This document shows positions 1 through 11,322 of a DNA stretch of 64,000 nt, in pieces. The notes under the pieces are model-generated. The model worked only from the letters and a program-made list of their open reading frames with translations. It had not been told where the DNA came from and made no database searches. This DNA is from Rhodococcus sp. 06-235-1A (lineage in GTDB: Bacteria > Actinomycetota > Actinomycetes > Mycobacteriales > Mycobacteriaceae). Within the stretch, counting starts at the first letter, position 1, and every line of letters begins with the position of its first letter. The stretch is from NCBI RefSeq assembly GCF_002258785.1, contig NZ_NOYI01000021.1, positions 1-64,000 of the forward strand. The letters run 5' to 3'. A program made the translations under genes and the position numbers.

Positions 1-556
1 CGCGGCGGGAAACGCGGGCGCGGGTCTCGCGGTAGAGCGCATCGGTCGTCCAGGATCGGCCGGTGACGAAGTCGACTCCGGCGTCGGTCAGCACCGACTG
101 CAGCACGGCGACTCCCGCCGGATCGGCGTCGACCACTCGGCCGGGCGGTAGGTAGTGGAACGAGGTGCCCTCGTCGCGGACGGCGCTGTCGACGACCATG
201 ACGTGTCCCATGCCCAGGTCGTCGGACAGTGCCCCCGCGCCGCCGACCGCCACGAATTGGGTGCATCCCATCGCGATCGCTTCTTCCAGGAACAGCGCGG
301 CCAGCGGAGCGCCGACGCCGGGATGGAAGACGGCAAGCTTCTCCCCGTTCCGTTCGATCTCGTAGACGGGGTGTTCGCCGTGCTCGGAGCGCATGATCGA
401 CACGACTCGGGCGTCGCCTTTCGCGCAGATACTGTCGATCACTTCGGAGAAGAAGCAGACGACGGCCTTGGGCGGTACGTCGACTCCCTTGGCCACCATC
501 GACGGGTCGATGACGCCCGTTTCGTCCAGATCGTTCTCGGTCAGCGCGATGTCCAT
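1..556 (-). CDS. nucleoside phosphorylase family protein (C-terminus outside window)
   Basis: Reading leftward from an ATG at 556, an open frame runs off the left edge, so about 185 N-terminal residues are visible. The text (SIMRSEHGEHPVYEIERNG, then AMGCTQFVAVGGAGAL) matches the purine/uridine phosphorylase superfamily, whose glycine-rich loop and later segment bind phosphate and nucleoside; the inferred role is phosphorolytic nucleoside salvage in the cytoplasm. It is divergent from purL with a 113-bp gap that must hold both promoters. In-frame codons upstream of 556 contain no other ATG. The substrate (uridine, purine or methylthioadenosine-like) cannot be told from this fragment. Confidence 0.75.
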   Translation of the reverse strand, partial: MDIALTENDLDETGVIDPSMVAKGVDVPPKAVVCFFSEVIDSICAKGDARVVSIMRSEHGEHPVYEIERNGEKLAVFHPGVGAPLAALFLEEAIAMGCTQFVAVGGAGALSDDLGMGHVMVVDSAVRDEGTSFHYLPPGRVVDADPAGVAVLQSVLTDAGVDFVTGRSWTTDALYRETRARVSRR

Positions 557-669
557 CAGGTGATGTTCGCACGACAGAAGTTCGACCCCGCACGACCGAT
601 GCCGTACATGTCCGACGGTCCCGATAGACTCTCCCTGGCATTTCGCTCCATCGAAGGGACCTATTCCTC

Positions 670-2961
<2,292 letters not shown>

Positions 2962-2966
2962 CAGAG

Positions 2967-4790
2967 GTGGGGGGACAGGCATCCGTCGGGGAACAGACAT
3001 CGGAGCGGGACGGCGTCGAACCCGACGCCGCACTCGAACAGGACCAGCATCACAGATACCACCTGCCGACGCTCGAGTTCTCGGTCCCCTCACCGGACAA
3101 GCACCCGTTCGTCATGTGGGCCTGGGGTCTGCTGCGTCTGGACTTCGCCGGAATCGCGTTCAGTGCACTGTTCTTCTGCTGGTCTCTGACGCCGTCTCTG
3201 CTCCCTCGCGGATGGCTGTTCCAGGGCATCATCGGTGGAATCAACGCGGCCATCGGCTATGCGTTCGGCGTGGCAGTGGGATGGGCCGTCACCCGATGGT
3301 GGCTCTCCTCACGGTCGTGGTGGCCGTTGCCCCGCAAGGTCGAACTCACCGCCAAGGTCGCGGTACCGGTTCTGGCTGTCGCGGCGTCGATGATCATGCT
3401 GTCGATCTCCGCGGAATGGCAGCGTGAGCTTGCCGCACTGATGGACGCGGAGGGCACCACCACCACAGGTTACTTCCGCACCGGGGCTCTCAGTATCGCC
3501 ATTGCGGCGCTGTTGATTTCGGTGTGGCGGGTGTTGCGCGACCTCGTACGACTGCTGGCCCGTCAGATCAACCGCGTCGTGAAGATGCCACGGGAAGTGG
3601 CCAACGCCCTGGGGGTCGTCGTACTCGTCGTGCTGTCCGTCGCCCTGGTGCAGGGCGTGCTGCTGCGCGCGGTCTCCGAGGTCACCAACTCGGCCTTCAG
3701 TCTGCAGAACGACGAAACCCGTGAGGGCGCAGAACAACCCGTGGCCGACGAACGCTCCGGCAGCCCGAACTCGTTGGCACCGTGGGACACTCTCGGATTC
3801 GAGGGTCGCAACTTCGTCTCCAGCGGGCTGCGCGCCGACGAGATGGAACGGGCCACGGGCCGTCCGAGCCTAGAGCCGATCAGGGCCTACGCCGGGCTGG
3901 AAACTGCGGAGACCCAGGACGAGCGACTGGACATCGTGGTCGCCGAACTCGAACGCACCGGCGCATTTCAGCGCGCGGCACTGGTCGTCGTCCCGACCAC
4001 GGGCACCGGGTGGGTCAACCCGACCGCCATCGAAGCCGAAGAGCTCATGTTCGACGGCGACGTCGCCACCGTTGCGTCCCAGTATTCGTATCTGCCCAGC
4101 TGGATCTCGTTCATCGCCGAGGGCGACAAGGCCGCGCAGGCAGGCAAGGCGCTCATCGACAAGGTGCACGACCGATGGCTGCAGGAGCCCGAAGCCACTC
4201 GCCCCAAGTTCTACGTCTACGGCGAGAGCCTCGGTACCCAGGCCGGTGAGGGTGCGTTCGACGGTTTGGCCGATATCCGGGCCACCACCGACGGCGTGCT
4301 GTGGGTAGGACCGCCGAACAACAACCGCATCTGGAGTCAGTTCGTCAGCCGACGCGACCCGGGAAGTCCCGAGGTCCGGCCGGTCTACTCCGAGGGCCTG
4401 ACGGTCCGATTCGCCGACAACTCGTCGGGCATCCCGCCGGAGGATCAGCCCTGGTACGAACCGCGAATCCTCTACGTGCAGCATGCGTCGGATCCGGTGG
4501 TCTGGTGGTCACCCGACCTGCTGTTCGAGCGTCCCGACTGGCTGTCCGAGCCACCCGGTCCGGACCGCTTGCCGAGCATGCGCTGGTTCCCGGTCGTCAC
4601 GTTCTGGCAGGTGGCCGCCGACCTGACCAATGCTGCGGGTGTCCCCGACGGGCACGGCCACAACTACGGAACCCTGGTGCTCGACGGCTGGGTGGCCGTC
4701 GCCGCACCCGAGGGTTGGACCGACCGCGACACCGAGCGAGTGCGCGGAGTCATGGAGCAATTCGCCGGCCGAGACGGTCCCGAGAAGTGA
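2967..4790 (+). CDS. membrane-anchored alpha/beta hydrolase (Abhydrolase_9 family)
   Basis: About 607 residues from a GTG lying 5 bp after the purL stop. Four to five hydrophobic segments occupy roughly residues 50-240 (RLDFAGIAFSALFFCWSLT and following), then a soluble C-terminal domain carries the nucleophile elbow GESLGT near residue 420. This two-part layout is typical of the Abhydrolase_9 family of actinobacterial membrane hydrolases; the substrate is unknown. An ATG at 3114 is an alternative start that removes a poorly conserved-looking 49-residue leader. Close spacing suggests cotranscription with purL. Confidence 0.85.
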   Translation: MGGQASVGEQTSERDGVEPDAALEQDQHHRYHLPTLEFSVPSPDKHPFVMWAWGLLRLDFAGIAFSALFFCWSLTPSLLPRGWLFQGIIGGINAAIGYAFGVAVGWAVTRWWLSSRSWWPLPRKVELTAKVAVPVLAVAASMIMLSISAEWQRELAALMDAEGTTTTGYFRTGALSIAIAALLISVWRVLRDLVRLLARQINRVVKMPREVANALGVVVLVVLSVALVQGVLLRAVSEVTNSAFSLQNDETREGAEQPVADERSGSPNSLAPWDTLGFEGRNFVSSGLRADEMERATGRPSLEPIRAYAGLETAETQDERLDIVVAELERTGAFQRAALVVVPTTGTGWVNPTAIEAEELMFDGDVATVASQYSYLPSWISFIAEGDKAAQAGKALIDKVHDRWLQEPEATRPKFYVYGESLGTQAGEGAFDGLADIRATTDGVLWVGPPNNNRIWSQFVSRRDPGSPEVRPVYSEGLTVRFADNSSGIPPEDQPWYEPRILYVQHASDPVVWWSPDLLFERPDWLSEPPGPDRLPSMRWFPVVTFWQVAADLTNAAGVPDGHGHNYGTLVLDGWVAVAAPEGWTDRDTERVRGVMEQFAGRDGPEK

Positions 4791-4804
4791 GACGGTCCCG
4801 AGAG

Positions 4805-5395
4805 GTGAAGACCGCGCTACTGATCGGCTCCGCGACGACGGCGTGGAGCACGGTCGTGCTGCCGTCGACAGGTCTCGATGCCCGTGGACGGGCGGTGGCC
4901 AACGCCTCGTTCGCCGTGGCCGTCGCGGCGGTGTCGGGCCACAGCGCTGCGCAACTGGGATTGCGCAACACCGCTGTCGGACTGAAATGGGGTGCTGCGG
5001 CGTCGGCGATTCCGGTTCTCGGATCCGCCGTCGTCGCCGCGATTCCGGCGTTGCGACGCCGTGTCCGGCCGTCCGAGGACGAGCTGGCCGAGTGGGTGCT
5101 GTTTCGGATCCCGGTGGGAACGGTGTTGACCGAGGAGTTGCTCTTTCGCGGGGTGCTCGATGCCGCATCGCCGGTGCTGTCGCCGATCTTCTTCGGGCTC
5201 TGGCACATTCACCCGGCTCGCGCCGCCGGGGACACCGTGCCGGGAACCGTGATCGCGACTACGGCCGCAGGTGTGGTGTTCTCGTGGTTGCGGGCTCGCA
5301 GCGGGAGCGTGCTCGCCCCGGCCCTGCTGCACTACTTCCTCAATGCGAGCGGTGCCGTGCTGGCGCATCTCGCTGCGAACGACAGGAGTCGGTAG
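4805..5395 (+). CDS. CPBP family intramembrane metalloprotease
   Basis: A polytopic membrane protein of about 196 residues. It carries the CPBP/Abi signature: EELLFRG (EExxxR), then FFGLWHIHPA supplying metal-ligand histidines, and a late LLHYFLNASG segment with a further His and Asn. The family includes CAAX-type prenyl endopeptidases and bacteriocin-immunity proteins; the substrate here is unknown. The start is uncertain: a GTG at 4787 overlaps the stop of the preceding gene (GTGA), while the GTG at 4805 gives a more typical hydrophobic N-terminus. Confidence 0.8.
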   Translation: MKTALLIGSATTAWSTVVLPSTGLDARGRAVANASFAVAVAAVSGHSAAQLGLRNTAVGLKWGAAASAIPVLGSAVVAAIPALRRRVRPSEDELAEWVLFRIPVGTVLTEELLFRGVLDAASPVLSPIFFGLWHIHPARAAGDTVPGTVIATTAAGVVFSWLRARSGSVLAPALLHYFLNASGAVLAHLAANDRSR

Positions 5396-5397
5396 CT

Positions 5398-5784
5398 GTG
5401 CCGCCACACAAGGAAGTCGGCCCCGCAGAGGTTCGTGACGCGGTCCTGGCCGTTGCGGAGTGGATCAAGGGCGAGGCGGACAAACCGGCTCGTGCACAGA
5501 TCGCCGCGGCGGTACGCACCACCGCGAGGACTCTGGGCCAGAATGCGCCTGGATCCTCGGTCGAGGTGCGCGTGCCGCCGTTCGTCGCAGTCCAGTGCAT
5601 CGTCGGACCTCGGCATACTCGTGGAACTCCGCCGAATGTCGTCGAAACCGACGCCCTGACGTGGCTGCAGGTGGTCACCGGAACCCGCGATTTCGCCGAG
5701 GCTCTCGCCGACGGCTCCATCGATGCGTCCGGAAGCCGCGCGGCCGAGGTGGGCCGCTGGTTGCCGCTGCTGTCCATCACATGA
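5398..5784 (+). CDS. sterol-carrier-like family protein (Rv0807 type)
   Basis: A 128-residue acidic soluble protein resembling the actinobacterial SCP2-like family found next to purF (Rv0807 in M. tuberculosis). The segments VEVRVPPFVAVQCIVGPRHT and LTWLQVVTG are characteristic of these homologues. A GTG start sits 9 bp after AGGAG and 2 bp beyond the stop of the CPBP gene, so it is probably translated from the same transcript. No catalytic motif is visible; a hydrophobic-ligand pocket is inferred only from family membership. Confidence 0.75.
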   Translation: MPPHKEVGPAEVRDAVLAVAEWIKGEADKPARAQIAAAVRTTARTLGQNAPGSSVEVRVPPFVAVQCIVGPRHTRGTPPNVVETDALTWLQVVTGTRDFAEALADGSIDASGSRAAEVGRWLPLLSIT

Positions 5785-5905
5785 TCGGTACGAATCTCCG
5801 CACTCGTTCGCCTGCCGGGAATCTCCCGTCCACACGATGCGTTGACTCCGGCCGTGTGCCCGTAGACTTGGGCACGGCCCCCCGCCCCGTACCCCCAAGG
5901 GAGCA

Positions 5906-7474
5906 ATGCCCGTGACCAACGCCGATTTGTCGGTCGACAGTCCGAATCTTCTGCTAGGCAAACCCCTCGACGAACCGGAGAACGAGCCGCGCGAAGAGTG
6001 CGGAGTGTTCGGAGTATGGGCACCGGGCGAGGATGTGGCCAAGCTCTCGTATTACGGCCTCTATGCGCTGCAGCACCGTGGTCAGGAGGCTGCCGGCATC
6101 GCGGTGTCCGACGGTTCCCAGGTGCTGGTGTTCAAGGATCTCGGCCTCGTCAGCCAGGTGTTCGACGAGCAGACCCTGGGCGCGATGCCAGGGCATGTCG
6201 CCATCGGCCACTGCCGCTACTCCACCAGCGGGTCGGTCACATGGGAGAACGCGCAGCCGATCTTCCGCACCACCACGGCTGGTACCGGGATTGCGCTCGG
6301 TCACAACGGAAACCTCGTGAATTTCGCCGAGCTCGCCACCAAGGCTCGCGACGCGGGCCTGATCAGCGACCGGTTGCAGGGCAACGGCACCTCGGATTCC
6401 GACGTGGTGACGGCGCTGATGGCACACAAGGCTGCCGACTGCACCGTCGAACAGGCGGCGATGGAGCTGTTGCCGCAGCTCAAAGGCGCGTTCTGCTTGA
6501 CATTCATGGACGAGCACACGCTCTACGCTGCTCGCGACCCGCACGGTGTTCGCCCGCTGTGCCTCGGCCGCCTCGATCGCGGCTGGGTGGTCGCCAGCGA
6601 GACGGCCGCTCTCGACATCGTCGGTGCTGCGTTCGTCCGAGACATCGAGCCCGGTGAGTTGCTCGCGATCGACGCAGACGGTGTTCGGTCCTCTCGATTC
6701 GCCGCCCCCGAGCCCAAGGGATGCGTGTTCGAGTACGTGTACCTCGCTCGTCCCGACAGCGTCATCGGTGGCCGTTCGGTGCACTCGACGCGCGTCGAGA
6801 TCGGACGTCGGCTCGCGAAGGAGCATCCGGCCGAGGGCGATCTGGTGATTCCGGTGCCCGAGAGCGGAACTCCCGCCGCGGTCGGTTTCGCTCAGGGCTC
6901 CGGCATTCCCTACGGCCAGGGGCTGATGAAGAACGCGTACGTGGGCCGCACGTTCATTCAGCCGTCGCAGACCATTCGTCAGCTCGGCATCAGGCTCAAG
7001 CTCAATCCACTCAAAGAGGTCATTCGGGGCAAAAGGCTGGTGGTGGTGGACGATTCGATCGTTCGCGGCAATACGCAGCGTGCGCTGATCAGGATGCTTC
7101 GAGAAGCAGGCGCGCTCGAAATCCACGTCCGCATCGCGTCCCCGCCGGTGCGGTGGCCATGCTTCTACGGCATCGACTTCGCTTCTCCCGCAGAGCTGAT
7201 CGCCAACGGCGTCGACTCGGAGGACGGGATTCTCGAAGGCGTCCGCCAGGCCATCGGTGCCGATTCGCTGGGGTACATCTCCATCGACGGCATGATCGCG
7301 GCGTCCGAGCAGCCCGAATCACGTTTGTGCGCAGCATGTTTCACCGGTAAGTACCCGATCGATCTGCCCGCCGACAATGCGCTCGGCAAGCACGTTCTCG
7401 AGGGTCTACTGGCGTCGGCGGCCGGGCAGCCGGTGGCCAACGACGCAAATGTGAGCGCTCTCAGTCGCCCTTGA
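5906..7474 (+). CDS. purF: amidophosphoribosyltransferase
   Basis: A 522-residue PurF that makes phosphoribosylamine from PRPP and glutamine, the committed step of purine synthesis. The N-terminal nucleophile cysteine follows a short propeptide (PREECGVFGV, Cys32), so processing to expose Cys is expected. The glutaminase domain carries QHRGQEAAGI and GHNGNLVN, and the PRPP loop is VVVDDSIVRGNTQ near residue 380. A conserved RLCAACFTGKYP tail holds cysteines of the Fe-S type seen in many PurF proteins. ATG is preceded by GGGAG. Confidence 0.97.
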   Translation: MPVTNADLSVDSPNLLLGKPLDEPENEPREECGVFGVWAPGEDVAKLSYYGLYALQHRGQEAAGIAVSDGSQVLVFKDLGLVSQVFDEQTLGAMPGHVAIGHCRYSTSGSVTWENAQPIFRTTTAGTGIALGHNGNLVNFAELATKARDAGLISDRLQGNGTSDSDVVTALMAHKAADCTVEQAAMELLPQLKGAFCLTFMDEHTLYAARDPHGVRPLCLGRLDRGWVVASETAALDIVGAAFVRDIEPGELLAIDADGVRSSRFAAPEPKGCVFEYVYLARPDSVIGGRSVHSTRVEIGRRLAKEHPAEGDLVIPVPESGTPAAVGFAQGSGIPYGQGLMKNAYVGRTFIQPSQTIRQLGIRLKLNPLKEVIRGKRLVVVDDSIVRGNTQRALIRMLREAGALEIHVRIASPPVRWPCFYGIDFASPAELIANGVDSEDGILEGVRQAIGADSLGYISIDGMIAASEQPESRLCAACFTGKYPIDLPADNALGKHVLEGLLASAAGQPVANDANVSALSRP

Positions 7475-7648
7475 CCTGGTCTTTTCCTCCAGGGAACAAC
7501 AGGGTTTTCTCAATGCCACATATTGGAAACAGTCCATCGGTACTGTCCCGAGTTACATAGGACACACCGATTTGGATAGAGGCATCAGATGACCCTGTCG
7601 CCCGACGACGGACGCATGCAGCGCTACAGTGCCGCATCCAGGACAGCT

Positions 7649-9259
7649 GTGCGCAAGCACGGTAAGAAGACCGCAGCAGTGGCAGCACTGTCGGTACTCG
7701 CATTGACGGCCGCAGCCTGCGGCTCGGGACGCACCGACGCCGGCGGGTCCGGCGGCGACGGCGGCGGCGAGACCATCACGGTCGGCACCACCGACCAGGT
7801 GACATCGCTCGACCCGGCCGGCTCGTACGACAACGGCTCGTTCATGTTGATGAACCAGACCTACCCCTTCCTGATGAACTTCGCCCCGGGTAGCTCCGAG
7901 CTCGAGCCCGATGTCGCCGAGAGCTGTGACTTCGCCGAGCCGACCGTCTACAAGTGCACGCTCAAGGACGACCTGACGTTCGCGAACGGCAACCCACTGA
8001 CGAGCGAGAGCGTGAAGTACTCGTTCGACCGCATCGTCGCCATCAACGACCCCAACGGGCCTGCGTCGCTGTTGACCAACCTCGACAGCATCGCGACCCC
8101 GGACGAGAAGACCGTCGAGTTCACGCTGAAGTCCGCGAACGATCAGACCTTCCCGCAGATTCTGGCGACTCCGGCTGGCCCGATCGTCGATCAGACCGTG
8201 TTCCCCGCAGACAAGATCCTCGACGACGACGCCATCGTGGCGGGTACGCCGTTCGCCGGTCCGTACTCGATCTCGAGCTACGCCAAGAACTCCCTCGTGA
8301 GCTTCACTGCGAACGGTGACTACAAGGGCATTCTCGGAGCGCCGAAGACATCGTCGATCAACGCGAAGTACTACACCAGCTCGGACAACCTGAAGCTCGA
8401 CGTACAGAACAAGGCCATCGACGTCGCGTGGCGCTCGCTCACCCCCACCGACGTCGAATCGCTCGGAGCAGTCGACGGTTTGACGGTGCACGAGGGGCCG
8501 GGCGGCGAATCGCGCTACATGGTCTTCAACATGAACACGATGCCCGGTGACACACCCGATCAGAAGTTGGCCGTACGCAAGGCAATTGCGTCCTCGGTCG
8601 ATCGTCAGGCGTTGTCCGACGGCGTCTACAAGGGCACCTACACCCCGCTGTATTCCGTCGTTCCCACCGGCCTGGCCGGCTCGAACACCGCGTACGGCGA
8701 CGTCTACGGCACCACGCCCAACCGCGACGAGGCAGCCGGGTTCCTCTCTGCCGCAGGCGTTGCCACCCCGGTGCAGCTCAACCTGCAGTACAACCCGGAC
8801 CACTACGGTTCGTCCTCGAGCGAGGAATACGCCGCGATCAAGAGTCAGCTCGACGCGACGGGCCTGTTCAACGTGAACCTGCAGTCCACCGAGTGGAGCA
8901 CGTACACCAAGGAACGCGTCGCCGACGCGTACCCGGTGTACCAGCTGGGTTGGTTCCCGGACTACCCCGATGCCGACAACTACCTGACGCCGTTCTTCGC
9001 ACCGGACAACTTCCTGCAGTCGCACTTCGAGAGCCCGGCGATCACCTCGCTGCTCGATCTCGAGCGCACGACGGCCGACGAGAATGCTCGGATGCAGATC
9101 ATCGGCCAGATCCAGACCGAGCTCGCGACGAACTACCTGCCGACGCTTCCGTTGTTGGAGGGCAAGCAGATCGCCGTCGCCACCGATGCGATCAGCGGCG
9201 TGGACGAGACTCTCGACGCCTCGTTCAAGTTCCGGTTCGTCACTCTCGCCAAGAGCTGA
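7649..9259 (+). CDS. oligopeptide ABC transporter substrate-binding lipoprotein (family 5)
   Basis: A family 5 extracellular solute-binding protein of about 536 residues. The GTG at 7649 gives a textbook lipoprotein signal: charged RKHGKK, hydrophobic core, then lipobox LTAAAC. In-frame starts at 7589 and 7616 exist but would put 20 extra residues before the signal. The mature body shows the DppA/OppA pattern (DQVTSLDPAGSYD, and a late WFPDYPDADNY). It heads an operon with two permeases and a double ATPase, so peptide or nickel-type uptake is likely. This operon lies between purF and purM, a place where M. tuberculosis has none. Confidence 0.88.
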   Translation: MRKHGKKTAAVAALSVLALTAAACGSGRTDAGGSGGDGGGETITVGTTDQVTSLDPAGSYDNGSFMLMNQTYPFLMNFAPGSSELEPDVAESCDFAEPTVYKCTLKDDLTFANGNPLTSESVKYSFDRIVAINDPNGPASLLTNLDSIATPDEKTVEFTLKSANDQTFPQILATPAGPIVDQTVFPADKILDDDAIVAGTPFAGPYSISSYAKNSLVSFTANGDYKGILGAPKTSSINAKYYTSSDNLKLDVQNKAIDVAWRSLTPTDVESLGAVDGLTVHEGPGGESRYMVFNMNTMPGDTPDQKLAVRKAIASSVDRQALSDGVYKGTYTPLYSVVPTGLAGSNTAYGDVYGTTPNRDEAAGFLSAAGVATPVQLNLQYNPDHYGSSSSEEYAAIKSQLDATGLFNVNLQSTEWSTYTKERVADAYPVYQLGWFPDYPDADNYLTPFFAPDNFLQSHFESPAITSLLDLERTTADENARMQIIGQIQTELATNYLPTLPLLEGKQIAVATDAISGVDETLDASFKFRFVTLAKS

Positions 9260-9263
9260 CGGC

Positions 9264-10355
9264 GTGCCCACTACCGACAGCACGACGGTAGAGGGCGAGA
9301 AGCAAGCACAGCAGGCGAGCGCGCCGTCACGGTACGGCGCGCTCGCCCGTTATCTCGGGGTCAGATTTTTGCTGATCATTCCGACTGCCTGGATTCTCGT
9401 CACCGTCGTCTTCTTCCTGATGCGGGTGATCGGTGATCCGATCACGGCGGCCCTCGGTGGCCGCCTACCTGCCGAGCAGATCGCCCAGCGCAAGGCCGAG
9501 GCCGGCTACGACCGGCCGATCCTGACGCAGTACTGGGAGTACCTGACCGGCTTGCTGCGTGGCGATTTCGGCCGTTCCGCGACCGACAACCGCGCGATCA
9601 GCGACGTCCTGCTCGTCAACGGCGCAGCAACTCTGGAACTGGCGTTCTGGGCGTTGCTGGTGGCCTTCGCCGTCGGTATCCCGCTCGGGTTCTTCGCTGC
9701 CACCCATCGTGACCGGTTCGGCGACGCCTCGCTGCGAATCTTCGCGATCCTGGCGTATGCGGCCCCGGTGTTCTTCGTCGGCATGCTGCTCAAACTGCTG
9801 TTCGCAGTCAAGCTCGGCTGGCTGCCCGTCGCCGGTCGGGCCAGCACCAATGTGGAACTGGCCCTGCAGAACGTCTCGCCCAAGACCAACATCCTGATCG
9901 TCGATTCGTTCCTCTACGGCGAGACGAGCTACACCGTCGACGTGCTCGAGCACGCTGTGCTGCCTGCTCTCGCACTGGGACTGTTGACGGCCGGTGTATT
10001 CCTGCGACTGGTGCGCGTCAACCTGATTCAGACGTTGCAGGCCCCGTTCGTCGATGCTGCCCGCGCCCGCGGACTGAGCGAGGGCACCGTGACGAGGCGA
10101 CATGCATTCCGCAACGCCATGATTCCCATCGTCACCGTCATCGGTCTGCAGATCGCCGTGCTCCTGGGCGGTGCGGTACTCACCGAGACGACCTTCGAGT
10201 GGCAGGGCCTGGGCTACGAGCTCGCCCGCTATCTGCAGCAACGCGATTTCGTTGCCGTGCAGGGCATCGTGACGTTCCTGGCCGTGGTGGTCGCCGTCGT
10301 CAGCTTCGTCACCGACGCGATCGTCGCACTCATCGACCCGAGAGTGAGGTTCTGA
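9264..10355 (+). CDS. ABC transporter permease, OppB/DppB type
   Basis: 363 residues with the OppB layout: an N-terminal transmembrane helix followed by RVIGDPITAALGGRLP, a periplasmic segment, then five helices with the EAA coupling loop VDAARARGLSEGTVTRRHAFRNA. The start is a GTG 4 bp after the stop of the binding protein. Its stop TGA overlaps the ATG of the next gene. It forms the membrane channel with the OppC-like partner and is powered by the fused ATPase downstream. Confidence 0.92.
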   Translation: MPTTDSTTVEGEKQAQQASAPSRYGALARYLGVRFLLIIPTAWILVTVVFFLMRVIGDPITAALGGRLPAEQIAQRKAEAGYDRPILTQYWEYLTGLLRGDFGRSATDNRAISDVLLVNGAATLELAFWALLVAFAVGIPLGFFAATHRDRFGDASLRIFAILAYAAPVFFVGMLLKLLFAVKLGWLPVAGRASTNVELALQNVSPKTNILIVDSFLYGETSYTVDVLEHAVLPALALGLLTAGVFLRLVRVNLIQTLQAPFVDAARARGLSEGTVTRRHAFRNAMIPIVTVIGLQIAVLLGGAVLTETTFEWQGLGYELARYLQQRDFVAVQGIVTFLAVVVAVVSFVTDAIVALIDPRVRF

Positions 10356-11322
10356 TGAGCACCGAAGTCGTGCTGTCCGACGTCCTCCCACCCGCCCACA
10401 CCGTCGAGGATTTCCCGGCGTCGCGTTCGTCAAGTCCACCTCGGGATTGCAACGCGTCACGTTGATCGTCGGCTTGGCCCTGATGGTGGGGTTCGTCATC
10501 GCTGCGGTGTTCGCGCCGCTGCTCGCGCCGTACGGGTTCTCGCAGACCAGCGACGCCGGGCAGGATTTCGCCAGGCAGGCAGCTCCGTCCGCCGAGCACT
10601 GGTTCGGCACCTCGGTTCGCGGTGAGGATGTGTTCTCGCGGGTGATCTACGGTGCCAGAACGGCATTGATGGTGATCGCGTCGTCGTTGATTCTCTCGCT
10701 GATCATCGGAGTTCCTCTCGGGCTCGCCTCGGGCTACATCGGGCGCTGGTTCGACCGCGTGCTGGTGCTGTTCATGGACGCGATGTACGCGTTTCCGTCT
10801 CTGCTTCTCGCGGTGGTCATCTCGATCGTCGTGGCAGGCGGCCAGTCGTCGAGTTTCGGCGGTATCGCATCCGCGGCCATCGCCATCACGGCGATCTTCG
10901 TCCCACAGTATTTCCGTGTGGTCCGCAATGCCACGGTGGCGGTCAAGACCGAACCGTACGTCGATGCCGCTCGGGTGACCGGCGTCGGCACGCCGCGAAT
11001 CCTGTTCCGCCACATCCTCGCCAACGTGGTGCAGACGCTGCCGGTCATCATCACCCTCAATGGGGCCGAGGCCATCCTGACCCTGGCCGGGCTCGGGTTC
11101 CTCGGGTTCGGCATCGAGCCCACCTCCGCCTCGGAATGGGGCTACGACATCAACAAGGCCCTGCCGGATATCTCCAACGGCATCTGGTGGACGTCGGTGT
11201 TCCCGGGCCTCGGCATCGTGCTGGTGGTACTCGGTTTGACCATGGTGGGTGAAAGTGCAAGCGAGACACTCAATCCGCTGCTGCGCACCCGCAAGAAATT
11301 CAAGAAGGCGGTGAAGGTATGA
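10355..11322 (+). CDS. ABC transporter permease, OppC/DppC type, apparent N-terminal frameshift
   Basis: The expected start ATG at 10355 overlaps the oppB stop but its frame closes at 10465 after 36 codons. The permease core continues in another frame, where an uninterrupted stretch runs from before 10447 to 11322: six hydrophobic segments and an EAA-type loop (VDAARVTGVGTPRILFRHI). One extra C in the CCC run near 10416-10418 would join the two frames into one OppC of normal length (about 322 aa). In the other frame the codons just before 10447 read FVKSTSG, like a normal OppC N-terminus. Either a real recent frameshift or a sequencing error; a TTG at 10447 might allow a shortened product. 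Confidence 0.8.

Noticed and set aside
7553-9283. A 576-codon minus-strand frame opposite the substrate-binding protein
   Set aside because: Composition (V/R/G/D/L/H-rich, many repeats of RVDV type) is that of GC-rich antisense; the plus strand encodes a clear lipoprotein.
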